Source: Pseudoclavibacter sp. Marseille-Q3772 (GTDB taxonomy: Bacteria; Actinomycetota; Actinomycetes; Actinomycetales; Microbacteriaceae). From it: a DNA stretch of 64,000 nucleotides. The stretch covers positions 1,302,001 through 1,366,000 of the forward strand of contig NZ_OU745391.1 in the NCBI RefSeq assembly GCF_916618895.1, read 5' to 3'. Both the position numbers and the translations under genes were made by a program. Of the stretch, positions 8,481-17,577 are shown in pieces. Position 1 is the stretch's first letter. Every line of letters begins with the position of its first letter. The notes beneath the pieces were generated by a model that was given only the letters and a program-made list of their open reading frames with translations, searched no databases and was not told the DNA's origin.

Positions 8481-8726
8481 ACGAAGGAGAACTTGGGCCC
8501 CGGCGGGGCAGGACGCCGGGGTGCAGGGGTGCCAGGAAAGGCGGAGGCGCGAGCGGGAGGGCACCCGGCGGGTGTGCGGGGCGGTGGCGGAACGGATCGA
8601 GGTCACCCCCGCGGCACCCGGCGGGTGTGCGGGCGCGGGGGGCGGAGTTCTTGGGCGGAGGGAAGGTGGGGGCGGCCGGCGGGCAGGACGCGGAGGGCGG
8701 ACGCGCGGGGGCGCGGCCCGCAGCCG
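8481..8726. other. Very GC-rich non-coding stretch after hemL
   Basis: A G-rich stretch (on the + strand) with repeated GGCGGGGCAGGACGC-like and GGCACCCGGCGGGTGTGCGG units (the latter twice, near 8560 and 8612). No convincing gene; open frames here are composition artefacts. The out-of-frame hemL reading runs through it to 8603. Confidence 0.5.
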
Positions 8727-10078
8727 CTACGCGGTTGCGGCGGCCGCCGCCTCCGCAGCCTTCGGCAACGCCCGCGCGATCTGCTCCAGCGCCGCGTCAT
8801 CGTGCGCGGCGACATGAACCACGCCTCGTACACGCTCGGCGGCAGATTCACACCGCCATCGAGCATCGCGTGGAAGAACGCCGGGTACCGGAACGCTTCC
8901 TGACGCTTCACCTCGGCCTCGTTCACAGGCGCCGGGTTACCAAACTCGTCCTTACCGGACCAGCCCAGCGCAGCCCCGTCACCGAACGCAAACGAGAACA
9001 GGTTGCGCACCCGCTGCACCGCAACCGGCAGCCCAACCCGCGCAAACTCCGCGGTAGCGAGCTCAACCACCCGGTTTGCCGCCGCGTCCACCGTCGCGTA
9101 AATATCAGCATCGGCCAGGCGCAGCGTCGTCACACCGGCTGCAACGGCCACCGGGTTACCCGAGAGCGTGCCCGCCTGATACACACCACCAAGCGGCGAC
9201 AGGTGCTCCATCACCTCGCGACGCGCCCCGAGCGCAGCAACCGGCAGACCGCCACCAATCACCTTGCCGAAGGTAAAGATATCCGCCTCCCAGCCGTCAC
9301 GGTCATGGTCCTGCTGTTCGCGGCCCCACCAACCCGCAGGCCCGGTACGGAATCCAGTCAGCACCTCATCGCAGATCAGCAGCGCACCGTTGGCGTGGCA
9401 GATCTCGGCAAGTTCACGGTTGAACCCAGCAGCCGGCGGCACCACACCCATATTCGCAGGCGAGGCTTCAGTAATCACCGCAGCGATCTCGCCCTCATGC
9501 TCCGCAAACGCCGCGCGAACAGCGTCCAGGTCGTTGTACGGCACCACGATGGTCTGCGAGGTGATCGCCTCGGGCACACCGGCCGATCCGGGCAGCGCGA
9601 GCGTCGCCAGCCCCGATCCGGCAGCCGCGAGCAGACCGTCCGAGTGCCCGTGGTAGCAGCCGGCAAACTTGATGATGAGGTTGCGACCGGTGGCTCCGCG
9701 AGCCAGTCGAATCGCGGTCATGGTCGCCTCGGTACCGGTCGATACCAGGCGCACTTCGTCCAGGGCGGGGATGCGTTTAACGATCTCTTCGGCAAGCTCG
9801 ACTTCACCTACGGTCGATCCACCCGGGCACATCATTCGCGAGGCAGTCTCGCGCACGGCCTCAACGACTTCGGGATGTGAGTGTCCGAGCAGCAGCGGAC
9901 CCCACCCGCAGACGAGGTCGACGCGGCGGTTACCGTCAATATCGGTGATCCACGCACCCTCGGCTGAGTGCGTAAACGGCGGGGTTCCACCGACCGAGCC
10001 GAACGCGCGCACGGGCGAGTTCACCCCGCCTGGGGTTACTGCACGGGCACGGTCAAACCACTGGGCGGAATCGTTCAT
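8727..10078 (-). CDS. hemL: Glutamate-1-semialdehyde 2,1-aminomutase, with apparent 3' frameshift
   Basis: PLP enzyme converting glutamate-1-semialdehyde to 5-aminolevulinate (second step of the C5 heme pathway). N-terminal TPGGVNSPVRAFGSVGG, and the PLP lysine region TFGKVIGGGLPVAA, are intact; a GAGGAG site precedes the ATG. Up to YEAWFMS the frame is normal. Then the expected family ending (AAHDDAALEQIARALPKAAE, stop TAG at 8727-8729) is found in the next frame, so one base is missing near 8810. As written, translation instead continues through an Arg-rich out-of-frame tail to 8603 (491 residues). With the base restored the protein is about 450 residues. Either a sequencing error in a GC run or a real mutation that replaces the last 26 residues. 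Confidence 0.9.
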
Positions 10079-10127
10079 TACTCACTCCTCGATGACGGTC
10101 CAGACCAACACATCCTACGCGCGCCGC

Positions 10128-11105
10128 CTACGAACGCAGCGTCTTCGCGTATTCGAGCGCGAAATAGGTGAGCACTGCATCCGCACCGGCGCGACGAATC
10201 GACACAATCGACTCGTCGATCGCCCGCTCACGATCGATCCAACCGTTGCGAGCCGCCGCCTCGATCATCGCGAACTCACCGGACACCTGGTATGCCCAAA
10301 CCGGCACGATCGACTCCGCCGCCGCATCCGCAAGCACATCAAGGTAGCTCATCGCCGGTTTCACCATGACGATATCGGCGCCCTCCTCCACATCGAGCAG
10401 CACCTCGTGCAAGCCCTCGCGCCGATTCGCGGGGTCCATCTGGTAGCTACGACGGTCGCCCTGCAGCTGCGAGTCAACAGCCTCACGGAACGGTCCATAG
10501 AACGCGGATGCATACTTCGCCGAGTATGCGAGCAGGATCGCATCCTTGTGGCCGGCCCCATCCAGCGCCTCGCGCGCCACGGTGATCTGGCCGTCCATCA
10601 TCCCCGACATACCGATGATCTGCGCGCCAGCCTCAGCCTGCACCACCGCCATCTCGGCGTACCGCTGCAGCGTGGCGTCGTTGTCGACACGACCCCGGTC
10701 GTCGAGAATGCCGCAGTGTCCGTGGTCGGTGAACTCGTCCAGGCACAGATCGGCCTGCACCGTAATCGCGTCCCCCACCTCTTCAGCCACGGCCTCAATA
10801 GCGCGGTTCAGGATGCCGTTCGGGTCGGTTGCGGCGCTACCGTGCGCATCGCGAACTGCCGGGATCCCAAAGAGCATGATGCCGCCGAGCCCAGCCTCGG
10901 CGCACTCGACGCTCAAACGACGCAGCGAATCCAGGGTGTGTTGCTGCACTCCCGGAAGCGAGGTGATGTCAACCGACGAGTCGATGCCTTCGCGCACAAA
11001 CGCGGGCAGGATCAGTTCGTTCGGATGCACGCGGGTTTCGCGGACTTGTTGGCGGATAGCGGATGTGGCGCGCAGGCGGCGCGGGCGGCGCATCGGTTCG
11101 ATCAT
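10128..11105 (-). CDS. hemB: Delta-aminolevulinic acid dehydratase (porphobilinogen synthase)
   Basis: Condenses two 5-aminolevulinate molecules into porphobilinogen. 325 residues from ATG 11103-11105 (MIEPMRRPRRLRAT); the frame is open further upstream but that part is Cys/Trp-rich and unlike the family. Diagnostic features are RVHPNELILPAFV near the N-terminus, the metal-site region LCLDEFTDHGHCG, the first Schiff-base lysine (AYSAKYASAFYGPFR) and the second, MVKPAMSYLD. Lies between hemD and hemL in the minus-strand heme cluster. Confidence 0.95.
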   Translation of the reverse strand: MIEPMRRPRRLRATSAIRQQVRETRVHPNELILPAFVREGIDSSVDITSLPGVQQHTLDSLRRLSVECAEAGLGGIMLFGIPAVRDAHGSAATDPNGILNRAIEAVAEEVGDAITVQADLCLDEFTDHGHCGILDDRGRVDNDATLQRYAEMAVVQAEAGAQIIGMSGMMDGQITVAREALDGAGHKDAILLAYSAKYASAFYGPFREAVDSQLQGDRRSYQMDPANRREGLHEVLLDVEEGADIVMVKPAMSYLDVLADAAAESIVPVWAYQVSGEFAMIEAAARNGWIDRERAIDESIVSIRRAGADAVLTYFALEYAKTLRS

Positions 11106-11221
11106 GCACCCATTGTCTCGCACCCAAGCACAGCCCGCACCCCGAGAACCCCAAGCACCGAAGCACCCAAGCACACCCTGCATACGGCGCACGTCACGCA
11201 AACGCCGCGCACCGAGCAGCG

Positions 11222-11941
11222 CTACCGCAGCAGCGCCGCATTGACGGCGGCGGCAATCGCCTCGGGATGCTTCGTTCGCGCCTCGGCCACCACGCGCAGC
11301 CCCGCATCCCGAGCATCCGCAGTGGTGATCGGCCCAAACGAGACCACCGGCAGGTTCGCATCCGGCACCTGCTCGGTGAGCGAACGCGCGATCGACCCCG
11401 AGGAGACAACCACCGCATCCGCCGCCGTAATCGTCGCCCGCTGCTGCGCCGTAAGTTCGCGCGGCACCGTGCGGTATGCGATCACGTCGGTAAGCGCGGC
11501 ACCGATCGCGAGCATGCCATCGCGCACCGTGGGCCGGGCGATTTCAGAATGCGGCCACAGCACACACAGCCGATTGCGATCATCGGGCCACTGTGCCACC
11601 AATGCCCGCGCAGTGTGTTCGGTCGGCACAAAATCGGTCGCCACTCCATACTGCGCGAGCGCCTCAGCCGTGGCGTCACCGACGGTCGCAACGCGAGTTT
11701 GTTCCGGTACGGTCAACGATCCGGCGGCAGCAGCCAGCGCATGCACGGCTCGAGGGCTAGTCACCACGAGCCACTGAAACGCGCCGCGCCGCAGCTGTTC
11801 GGCGGCGGTCATCATCCCGGCCGCATCCCCCGCAACAAAACCAATCAGCGGGATCACCTCGACCGCAACCCCATCGCGTTCAAGCAGCGCCCGGGTGGGC
11901 TCTACCCAATCCCCGTCGCTGAGCAGCACCACAGTCGGCAT
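11222..11941 (-). CDS. hemD: Uroporphyrinogen-III synthase
   Basis: Cyclises hydroxymethylbilane to uroporphyrinogen III with inversion of ring D. 239 residues, normal for the family, which is poorly conserved; recognisable features are the two-domain layout and the segment VATVGDATAEALAQYGV followed by WPHSEIARPTVRDGM. Starts 2 bp after the hemC stop, so identity is strongly supported by the operon position. Confidence 0.88.
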   Translation of the reverse strand: MPTVVLLSDGDWVEPTRALLERDGVAVEVIPLIGFVAGDAAGMMTAAEQLRRGAFQWLVVTSPRAVHALAAAAGSLTVPEQTRVATVGDATAEALAQYGVATDFVPTEHTARALVAQWPDDRNRLCVLWPHSEIARPTVRDGMLAIGAALTDVIAYRTVPRELTAQQRATITAADAVVVSSGSIARSLTEQVPDANLPVVSFGPITTADARDAGLRVVAEARTKHPEAIAAAVNAALLR

Positions 11942-11943
11942 GG

Positions 11944-12903
11944 CTACTGCGCGATCAGGCGGTCGGCTCCCTGCGCGAGCAGCTCGTCGACTGCACGGCG
12001 GGCAAGGGCGAGTACGTCGTCGGATGCGATGGGTCGCGCCGTCAGCGCACCGAGCGCGGGCTGAGGCAGGGCGACCGTACCGGATACGCGCGTCTCACAA
12101 ATCCGCACAACTCCCGCATCCACACCGTAGACCTGCGCGTGAACCGCAAGTGTCGTACCGTCCACCTGCGCGTGCACACCCACCGGCGCCTGACAGCCGG
12201 CGTCAAGACCGTTGAGCACGGCGCGTTCGGCTTCAACCGCGGTTCGGGTGGCCTGGCAGTCCACGGCCGCAAGGGCATCCAGCAGGTAGCCTTCGCGCGC
12301 CTCAACCGCGAGCGCCCCCTGCCCCGGCGCGGTGGGAAACTCCTCGATCGGCAGCACATCGGTGATGACCTGTTCGCGATCGAATCGTTCCAGTCCCGCT
12401 GCGGCCAGTACGACCGCATCCAGCTCGCCCGAGGTGACGTATCCGATGCGAGTGTCGATATTGCCGCGGATGTCGACGACCTTTAGGTCGGGGCGGGCGC
12501 GCCGCAGCTGCGCGAATCGACGCGGCGATCCGGTGCCGACGCGCGCACCCGCAGGCAGCTCGGCTAAGCGAAGGCCGTCACGGGCGACGAGCACATCGCG
12601 AGGGTTTGCGCGTTCGGGATGCGCGGCGAGCACCAGTCCGGGGGCTGGCATGGTCGGCAGGTCTTTCAGTGAGTGCACGGCGAGGTCGACGGTGCCGCCG
12701 AGGAGCGCTGCGCGCAATTCGGTGGCGAATACGCCCTGGCCGCCGATTTCGCGCAGTGATGCGCGGTTGACGTCGCCGTGGGTTGATACCCGCACGACCT
12801 CGTAGTCGCATCCCGCTGCCTCGGCAATGCGCTCGGCAATTTGGGTGGTTTGAGCGACCGCGAGTTTCGATCCGCGGGTGCCGATCCGCAGCGTGTCACT
12901 CAC
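11944..12903 (-). CDS. hemC: Hydroxymethylbilane synthase (porphobilinogen deaminase)
   Basis: Polymerises four porphobilinogens into hydroxymethylbilane. 319 residues: N-terminal LRIGTRGSKLAVAQT, cofactor-contact residues in LKDLPTM, GTGSPRRFAQL, and the dipyrromethane-attachment cysteine in LDAGCQAPVG. The start is GTG at 12901-12903, overlapping the hemH stop by 4 nt (GTGA); a much longer open frame upstream is antisense-like hemH sequence and is rejected. Confidence 0.95.
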   Translation of the reverse strand: MSDTLRIGTRGSKLAVAQTTQIAERIAEAAGCDYEVVRVSTHGDVNRASLREIGGQGVFATELRAALLGGTVDLAVHSLKDLPTMPAPGLVLAAHPERANPRDVLVARDGLRLAELPAGARVGTGSPRRFAQLRRARPDLKVVDIRGNIDTRIGYVTSGELDAVVLAAAGLERFDREQVITDVLPIEEFPTAPGQGALAVEAREGYLLDALAAVDCQATRTAVEAERAVLNGLDAGCQAPVGVHAQVDGTTLAVHAQVYGVDAGVVRICETRVSGTVALPQPALGALTARPIASDDVLALARRAVDELLAQGADRLIAQ

Positions 12904-14141
12904 GGCTGCAGTCCCGCAATCGCGGGCCGGAAGCCCAGGCGCACGTTCTCGCAGCAGCCGGCACGGCACACGTCGTACCAGGGCCCGAGCTCGGTGCGAG
13001 CGGGGCGCTGGTCTTTCGGAGTGCCGTGCACGCGTTCTTCGATCAGGTCGGCGAGCCCGGCAACATAGGCCGGTTGCGTACCGGGGGTCGGCGTGCGACG
13101 GAATGCGAGCTGCGCCGCCTGCGCCGAGGCGCTGGCTTCGTTGTCGAGGTCCCACAGCACTTCCATGTGGTCGCTGACGAACCCGATCGGTACAACGATC
13201 ACGGCCCGTCGCCCGGCGGCCGGCAGGGTCTCGATCACGTCGTTGATGTCCGGTTCGAGCCACGGTTGGGATGGTGGACCCGAGCGCGATTGGAACACGA
13301 GCTGCCAGTTCAGCTGCGTGAGCCCGTCGCTGCGTTCGGCGAGAACATCCTTGATGACGACTTCGCTCACCGCTTGGTGCTGTGCCAGGTAGGCGCCCCC
13401 TTCACCGAATCCGCGGGTGTCGGGGCCCGAGCGGTTGGCGTCAGCGACCGGTACCGAGTGGGTCGTGAAGAGTATTTCGACTTCGGATGCGAGATCCAGG
13501 GTCGGGTCTTCTTCGCGCAGCGAGTCGAGGGCATCGTTCAGCCCAGCCACGAACGTGGCGACGAATCCGGGGTGGTCGAAGTATTGCCGCACCTTGTCGA
13601 TCTCGAGCTCGCCAAAGAGTTGCTGGTCGGCGAGCGCATCGGCGAAGTCTTCGCGGTATTGGCGGCAGGATGAGTAAGAGGCGTAGGCGCTTGTTGCCAG
13701 CGCGAGTAGACGCTTCGCACCCGCATCCGCCGCCTGCCGGATTGCGTCGCTCATGAACGGCGCGGAGTTGCGGTTCCCCCAGTACACGGGCAGGTTGAGG
13801 CCGCGGTTTCGCAGCTCGGTTTCGAGCGCCTCGCGGAGCTGCCGGTTCTGTTCGTTGATCGGGCTGACGCCGCCGTAGTGGCGATAGTGCACGGCGACTT
13901 CTTCGAGCCTCTCGTCGGGGATACCGCGACCGCCGGTGACGTTCCGCAGGAACGGGATGACCTCATCCTGACCCTCGGGCCCACCGAAGGATGCGAGCAG
14001 CACACCGTCGTAGTCGGTGGCTTCGCTCACCCAGGGGTCACCGGCCATACAGCTAGGGGATGCGGCTGAGACGATCGCGCCCTCGGCTAGCGGCGCGTCG
14101 GTGGCTGGGGATGGTTTGCGGCCGAGGTTCTCGGCGGCCAC
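12900..14141 (-). CDS. hemH: Coproporphyrin/protoporphyrin ferrochelatase
   Basis: Inserts Fe2+ into the porphyrin; because chdC/hemQ is adjacent, the likely substrate is coproporphyrin III (CpfC of the coproporphyrin-dependent route). 413 residues with an extra N-terminal 40 residues before the conserved DYDGVLLASFGGPEG. Other family marks are VTGGRGIPDERL, YWGNRN, TTHSVPVAD and PIGFVSDHMEVLWDLD. The C-terminus (CRAGCCENVR) has a Cys cluster that could bind the [2Fe-2S] centre known from actinobacterial ferrochelatases. GTG start overlapping the hemQ stop by one base. Confidence 0.94.
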   Translation of the reverse strand: MAAENLGRKPSPATDAPLAEGAIVSAASPSCMAGDPWVSEATDYDGVLLASFGGPEGQDEVIPFLRNVTGGRGIPDERLEEVAVHYRHYGGVSPINEQNRQLREALETELRNRGLNLPVYWGNRNSAPFMSDAIRQAADAGAKRLLALATSAYASYSSCRQYREDFADALADQQLFGELEIDKVRQYFDHPGFVATFVAGLNDALDSLREEDPTLDLASEVEILFTTHSVPVADANRSGPDTRGFGEGGAYLAQHQAVSEVVIKDVLAERSDGLTQLNWQLVFQSRSGPPSQPWLEPDINDVIETLPAAGRRAVIVVPIGFVSDHMEVLWDLDNEASASAQAAQLAFRRTPTPGTQPAYVAGLADLIEERVHGTPKDQRPARTELGPWYDVCRAGCCENVRLGFRPAIAGLQP

Positions 14142-14854
14142 TAGTGGTTCGCCTCCGCTGCGGCGAACCGCAGGGCGGTCTCTAGTTCGGCGGTTTCGAT
14201 GCGACGGCCGGTGTAGAACGGTACTTCTTCGCGCACGTGCAGGCGTGCTTCGCTGTAGCGCAGGGCGCGCATCATGTCGACGAGGTGGATGAGTTCGGGT
14301 GCCTCAAAGGCGAGCATCCACTCGTAGTCGCTGATACCGAACGAAGCGACCGTGTTGGCGAGCACTTCCTTGAACTGTGCGCCGAGCATGCCGTGTTCGC
14401 GCAGCATTTCGCTGCGTTCTTCTTCGGGCAGCAGGTACCAGTCGTAGGAGCGCACGAACGGGTAGATGGTGATCCACTGCTCGGGTGCTTTGCCCATCAT
14501 GAAGGCGGGCATGTGACGGTCGTTGAATTCGGCGGCGACGTGCACTCCGGCAACCTGCCAAACCAGTTCGAGGTTCTCGAACATGGCGGTGTTGCGCAGA
14601 TCGCGCACGGCTGCCTGCAGTGCCTGCGGGTTTTCGCCGTGGATCCATACGAGCACGTCACCGTCGTAGCGGAATCCGGAAACATCGTAGAAACCGCGCA
14701 GGGTTACGCCGCGTTCAGCGAACGTTGCGACCAGCTGGTCTACTTCGGTGCGCGCATCGGCGAGGTTTGCCGGGGCCTCGGTGGTGACCGGGCGGCGGAA
14801 GACCGAGTAGATCGTGTACTGCGTGAGTGAACGGGTTTCAGCAGAGGTATCCAT
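14141..14854 (-). CDS. hemQ: Coproheme decarboxylase (HemQ/ChdC)
   Basis: Chlorite-dismutase-fold protein that oxidatively decarboxylates coproheme to heme b in Gram-positives. 237 residues; the catalytic-tyrosine motif YPFVRSYDWYLLP, and the terminal domain LVDMMRALRYSEARLHV-REEVPFYTGRR, are typical. Start chosen at ATG 14852-14854 (MDTSAETR); another ATG three codons upstream (14861-14863) is equally possible, and the longer open frame beyond it is antisense to hemY. Its presence shows that the cell uses the coproporphyrin-dependent pathway. Confidence 0.93.
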   Translation of the reverse strand: MDTSAETRSLTQYTIYSVFRRPVTTEAPANLADARTEVDQLVATFAERGVTLRGFYDVSGFRYDGDVLVWIHGENPQALQAAVRDLRNTAMFENLELVWQVAGVHVAAEFNDRHMPAFMMGKAPEQWITIYPFVRSYDWYLLPEEERSEMLREHGMLGAQFKEVLANTVASFGISDYEWMLAFEAPELIHLVDMMRALRYSEARLHVREEVPFYTGRRIETAELETALRFAAAEANH

Positions 14855-14903
14855 ACCCGGCATTCTAGTCGCCGGGATGCGCCCTCGCAGTTGGCTTGCG
14901 GGG

Positions 14904-16319
14904 CTAGTGTCCGGCTGGGGTTCCGGCCACGGCGGCTTCGGCGGTAGCGATCGCGCGCGGCACCACGGTGGCCAATCCCGTGCCGTCGATCCAGGTGCCG
15001 CAGGCGTACACGCGCGGGTTCGCATCCTGTGCCGCTATTGCCCTGCGTACCTGTTCGAGTAGTGCCGGGCGGCCGACGCGCGTGGGTGGGGCGGGCATTC
15101 GCCAGATACGCCTGCCGTGGGCGACGATTTCGAGTTGCGAGACGCCGAGGAGTTCGGTCGCATCGGCGCGGGCTAGGGTGAGCAGTTCGTCGTCGGCCAT
15201 CGCCGCGGTGAGCGGTTGCGCGCTCGTGCTTGCGCCGCGTGCTGGACCGTATGACAGGCGAACGATGTGCTGTGGCGCTGCTGCCTCAGCCAGCCACTGC
15301 CACTTCGCGCTGGCATGCGTGAGGGCTTTCGCGCGCACGGTGTGGCCACTCGCACCGGCAGCATCACTGGCGGCGACGAGCACGCCGGTGCCGCGCGGGT
15401 GGTCGTCGAGTTCGGGGGAAGTGACCACGAGCGCGACGACTTCGGCGGCAACGGTGTCGGATGCGGCGAGTTGGGCTGCTTCGATGGCGTCGCGTTGGGC
15501 AGTAATCCCGGATGTGTGGGCGAGCTCGCGCAGCCACGGGAACTTCGCGCTCGGGGTGACGGTGACGATGACCGCATCCGCTGCGTCACGATTCGGCAAT
15601 TCGGTGATTTCGGTGTTGGTGTGGATGGTGACGCCGAGCTGTGTGCACTCGCGCACGAGGGCAGCAATTACCCGGTGCATACCGCCGCGCACCGTGTTTA
15701 CGAGCGCACCGGGGGTGGCGTTGCTGCGGCGGGCGCCGATAACCGCGGTGAGCGAGCCGTGGTTTGCGATCTCGGTGGCGATGCCGGGGAGGACCGCGTT
15801 GAGGTCGACATCGTGCGGGTCGATTGAGTACACGCCGCGGCTGACGGGCGCGACCAGGCGTTCGAGCACTTCATCGTCGTACCGGGCGCGGATGAGTTCG
15901 GCGAGGGTGGTTGCCTCACTGCCGACGTGCGCGTCAAGGCTCTGCTCGGCGCGCACTGCGGCGATTGCGCGTTCACTGAGGACGTGCGCGACTGCATCCG
16001 CATCGCTCGGAATCCCCATAAAACCGCCTCGGGGCATGGGATAGGCGCGACCGTTTGCGTATCCCCAGCTCGGCAGTGGGCGCGGGGCGACGACCTCATC
16101 GGTGAGTCCGAGCTCATCGATGAGTGCTGCGACCGCTCCGCCACGCACGGCGAATGCTTCGGCGCCGATGTCGATTGTGCATCCGTCGAGCAGTGCCTCC
16201 GGTTGGATCATGCCGCCGGGTTCGCCGCGATCGAAGAGCCGCACCTGTGCGCCAAGCTGTGCCGCGCGTCGGGCGGCGATCAGCCCTGCCGGTCCTGCTC
16301 CAATGACGTCGATGCGCAT
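14904..16319 (-). CDS. hemY: Coproporphyrinogen/protoporphyrinogen III oxidase (CgoX)
   Basis: FAD-dependent amine-oxidase-fold enzyme, 471 residues, with the dinucleotide-binding N-terminus IDVIGAGPAGLIAARRAAQLG and the family motif LVAPVSRGVYSIDPHD, plus the C-terminal FAD contact YACGTWIDGTGLATVVPRA. In the coproporphyrin pathway it oxidises coproporphyrinogen III. It sits between hemE and hemQ, with 30 bp to hemE. The middle is Ala/Thr-rich and more divergent than the ends. Confidence 0.92.
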   Translation of the reverse strand: MRIDVIGAGPAGLIAARRAAQLGAQVRLFDRGEPGGMIQPEALLDGCTIDIGAEAFAVRGGAVAALIDELGLTDEVVAPRPLPSWGYANGRAYPMPRGGFMGIPSDADAVAHVLSERAIAAVRAEQSLDAHVGSEATTLAELIRARYDDEVLERLVAPVSRGVYSIDPHDVDLNAVLPGIATEIANHGSLTAVIGARRSNATPGALVNTVRGGMHRVIAALVRECTQLGVTIHTNTEITELPNRDAADAVIVTVTPSAKFPWLRELAHTSGITAQRDAIEAAQLAASDTVAAEVVALVVTSPELDDHPRGTGVLVAASDAAGASGHTVRAKALTHASAKWQWLAEAAAPQHIVRLSYGPARGASTSAQPLTAAMADDELLTLARADATELLGVSQLEIVAHGRRIWRMPAPPTRVGRPALLEQVRRAIAAQDANPRVYACGTWIDGTGLATVVPRAIATAEAAVAGTPAGH

Positions 16320-16349
16320 CTGCGACTCCTTCGGGTTGGCAGGCGAGCG

Positions 16350-17459
16350 TTACGCCTGCGGTGCGTTGGCGGGCAGGGTGTGGATGAACTCGACGAGTCG
16401 GGTGAGCACGGTCGGGTCGGTTTCCGGTGGCACCCCGTGGCCGAGGTTGACGATGTGTGCGGGGGCGGCGTAGCCGCGGCGCACGACGTCTCGGGCATGG
16501 TCGTGGAGGGCCGTATCGCCGGCGAAGAGGGCGGCCGGGTCGATATTGCCCTGTACGGGCACGGTGCCGCCCAGGCGTGCGATTGCCTCGTCGAGCGGGA
16601 TGCGGTCATCGACGCCCTGTACGTCGCCGCCAGTTTCGTGCATATCGCGCAGTAGTTCGGCCGTGCCGACACCGAAGTGGATGGCGCGTACTCGTTCGCC
16701 GTCCGCGGCGGTGAATTCGGCGGCGCGGCGTAGCGCGATGGCGCTGGATGGGGCGACGGCGGTGCGGTACACCTCGCGCGAGAGCGAGCCGGCCCAGGAG
16801 TCGAACAGCTGCACAACGGACGCACCGGCGAGGATTTGGGCTTCCAGGAACGCGGCTGATAGTTCACCGATAGCGGCGGCGAGGTCGCGCCATGCCTCCG
16901 GCTGTGCGCGCATCAGGGCGCGGGCACGCAGGTGGTCCTTGGACGGGCCACCTTCCACCATGTACGCGGCGAGCGTGAACGGTGCTCCGGCAAATCCGAT
17001 CAGCGGGATGTCGCCCAGCTCGGCGACGGTTAGACGTACCGCTTCGGTAATCGGCGCGAAGATCTCCGGCGTCGTTTCGGCGCGCACCCGGCGCGCGAAC
17101 TCGCGGATCTCATCCGGCGTGCGGATGGGGCCCGCGAACACCGGACCGCGTCCGGGCACGATATCCACTGCAACACCGAGCAGCTTTAGCGGCACCACAA
17201 TGTCGCTGAAGAACACCGCCGCATCCACACCGTGGCGGCGAACCGGCTGCAGCGTGATCTCGCTGGCAAGCTCGGGGCGCAGACAGCTCTCGAGCATCGG
17301 GATGCCTTCGCGCACCTTCAGGTATTCGGGTAGCGAACGGCCAGCCTGTCGCATAAACCACACCGGCAGCGTTTCGCTGCGGTTACCGCGGGATGCTTGC
17401 ACCAGCGGGGATGAGGCGGTGCGGGTATTGAGCGGGTGATCGGCTGGCAGAACAGTCAT
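16350..17459 (-). CDS. hemE: Uroporphyrinogen decarboxylase
   Basis: Removes four acetate carboxyls of uroporphyrinogen III to give coproporphyrinogen III. 369 residues; the N-terminal signature VWFMRQAGRSLPEY, the second signature GFAGAPFTLAAYMVEGGPSK and the C-terminal NLGHGVPPETDP are intact. First gene of the long minus-strand heme operon, divergent from hemA with about 118 bp between the two starts. Confidence 0.96.
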   Translation of the reverse strand: MTVLPADHPLNTRTASSPLVQASRGNRSETLPVWFMRQAGRSLPEYLKVREGIPMLESCLRPELASEITLQPVRRHGVDAAVFFSDIVVPLKLLGVAVDIVPGRGPVFAGPIRTPDEIREFARRVRAETTPEIFAPITEAVRLTVAELGDIPLIGFAGAPFTLAAYMVEGGPSKDHLRARALMRAQPEAWRDLAAAIGELSAAFLEAQILAGASVVQLFDSWAGSLSREVYRTAVAPSSAIALRRAAEFTAADGERVRAIHFGVGTAELLRDMHETGGDVQGVDDRIPLDEAIARLGGTVPVQGNIDPAALFAGDTALHDHARDVVRRGYAAPAHIVNLGHGVPPETDPTVLTRLVEFIHTLPANAPQA

Positions 17460-17539
17460 ACCTCTATATTGCTACACCGCCGCGCGACGCAACCGGCCGC
17501 ATCCGACCGAGCCGTGTTCATCCCACTCCCCCTGCCCGG

Positions 17540-17568
17540 CTGACGAATCGCGCACGGGTGGGTACACT
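17540..17568 (+). promoter_or_regulatory. Promoter of hemA, likely giving a leaderless mRNA
   Basis: A -35-like CTGACG (17540-17545) and a -10 TACACT (17563-17568) are separated by 17 bp. The hemA ATG begins only 9 nt after the -10 hexamer, so transcription would start at or within 1-3 nt of the ATG, and no Shine-Dalgarno sequence precedes it. Leaderless transcripts are common in actinobacteria. Confidence 0.5.
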
Positions 17569-17577
17569 GGTTTGGTC

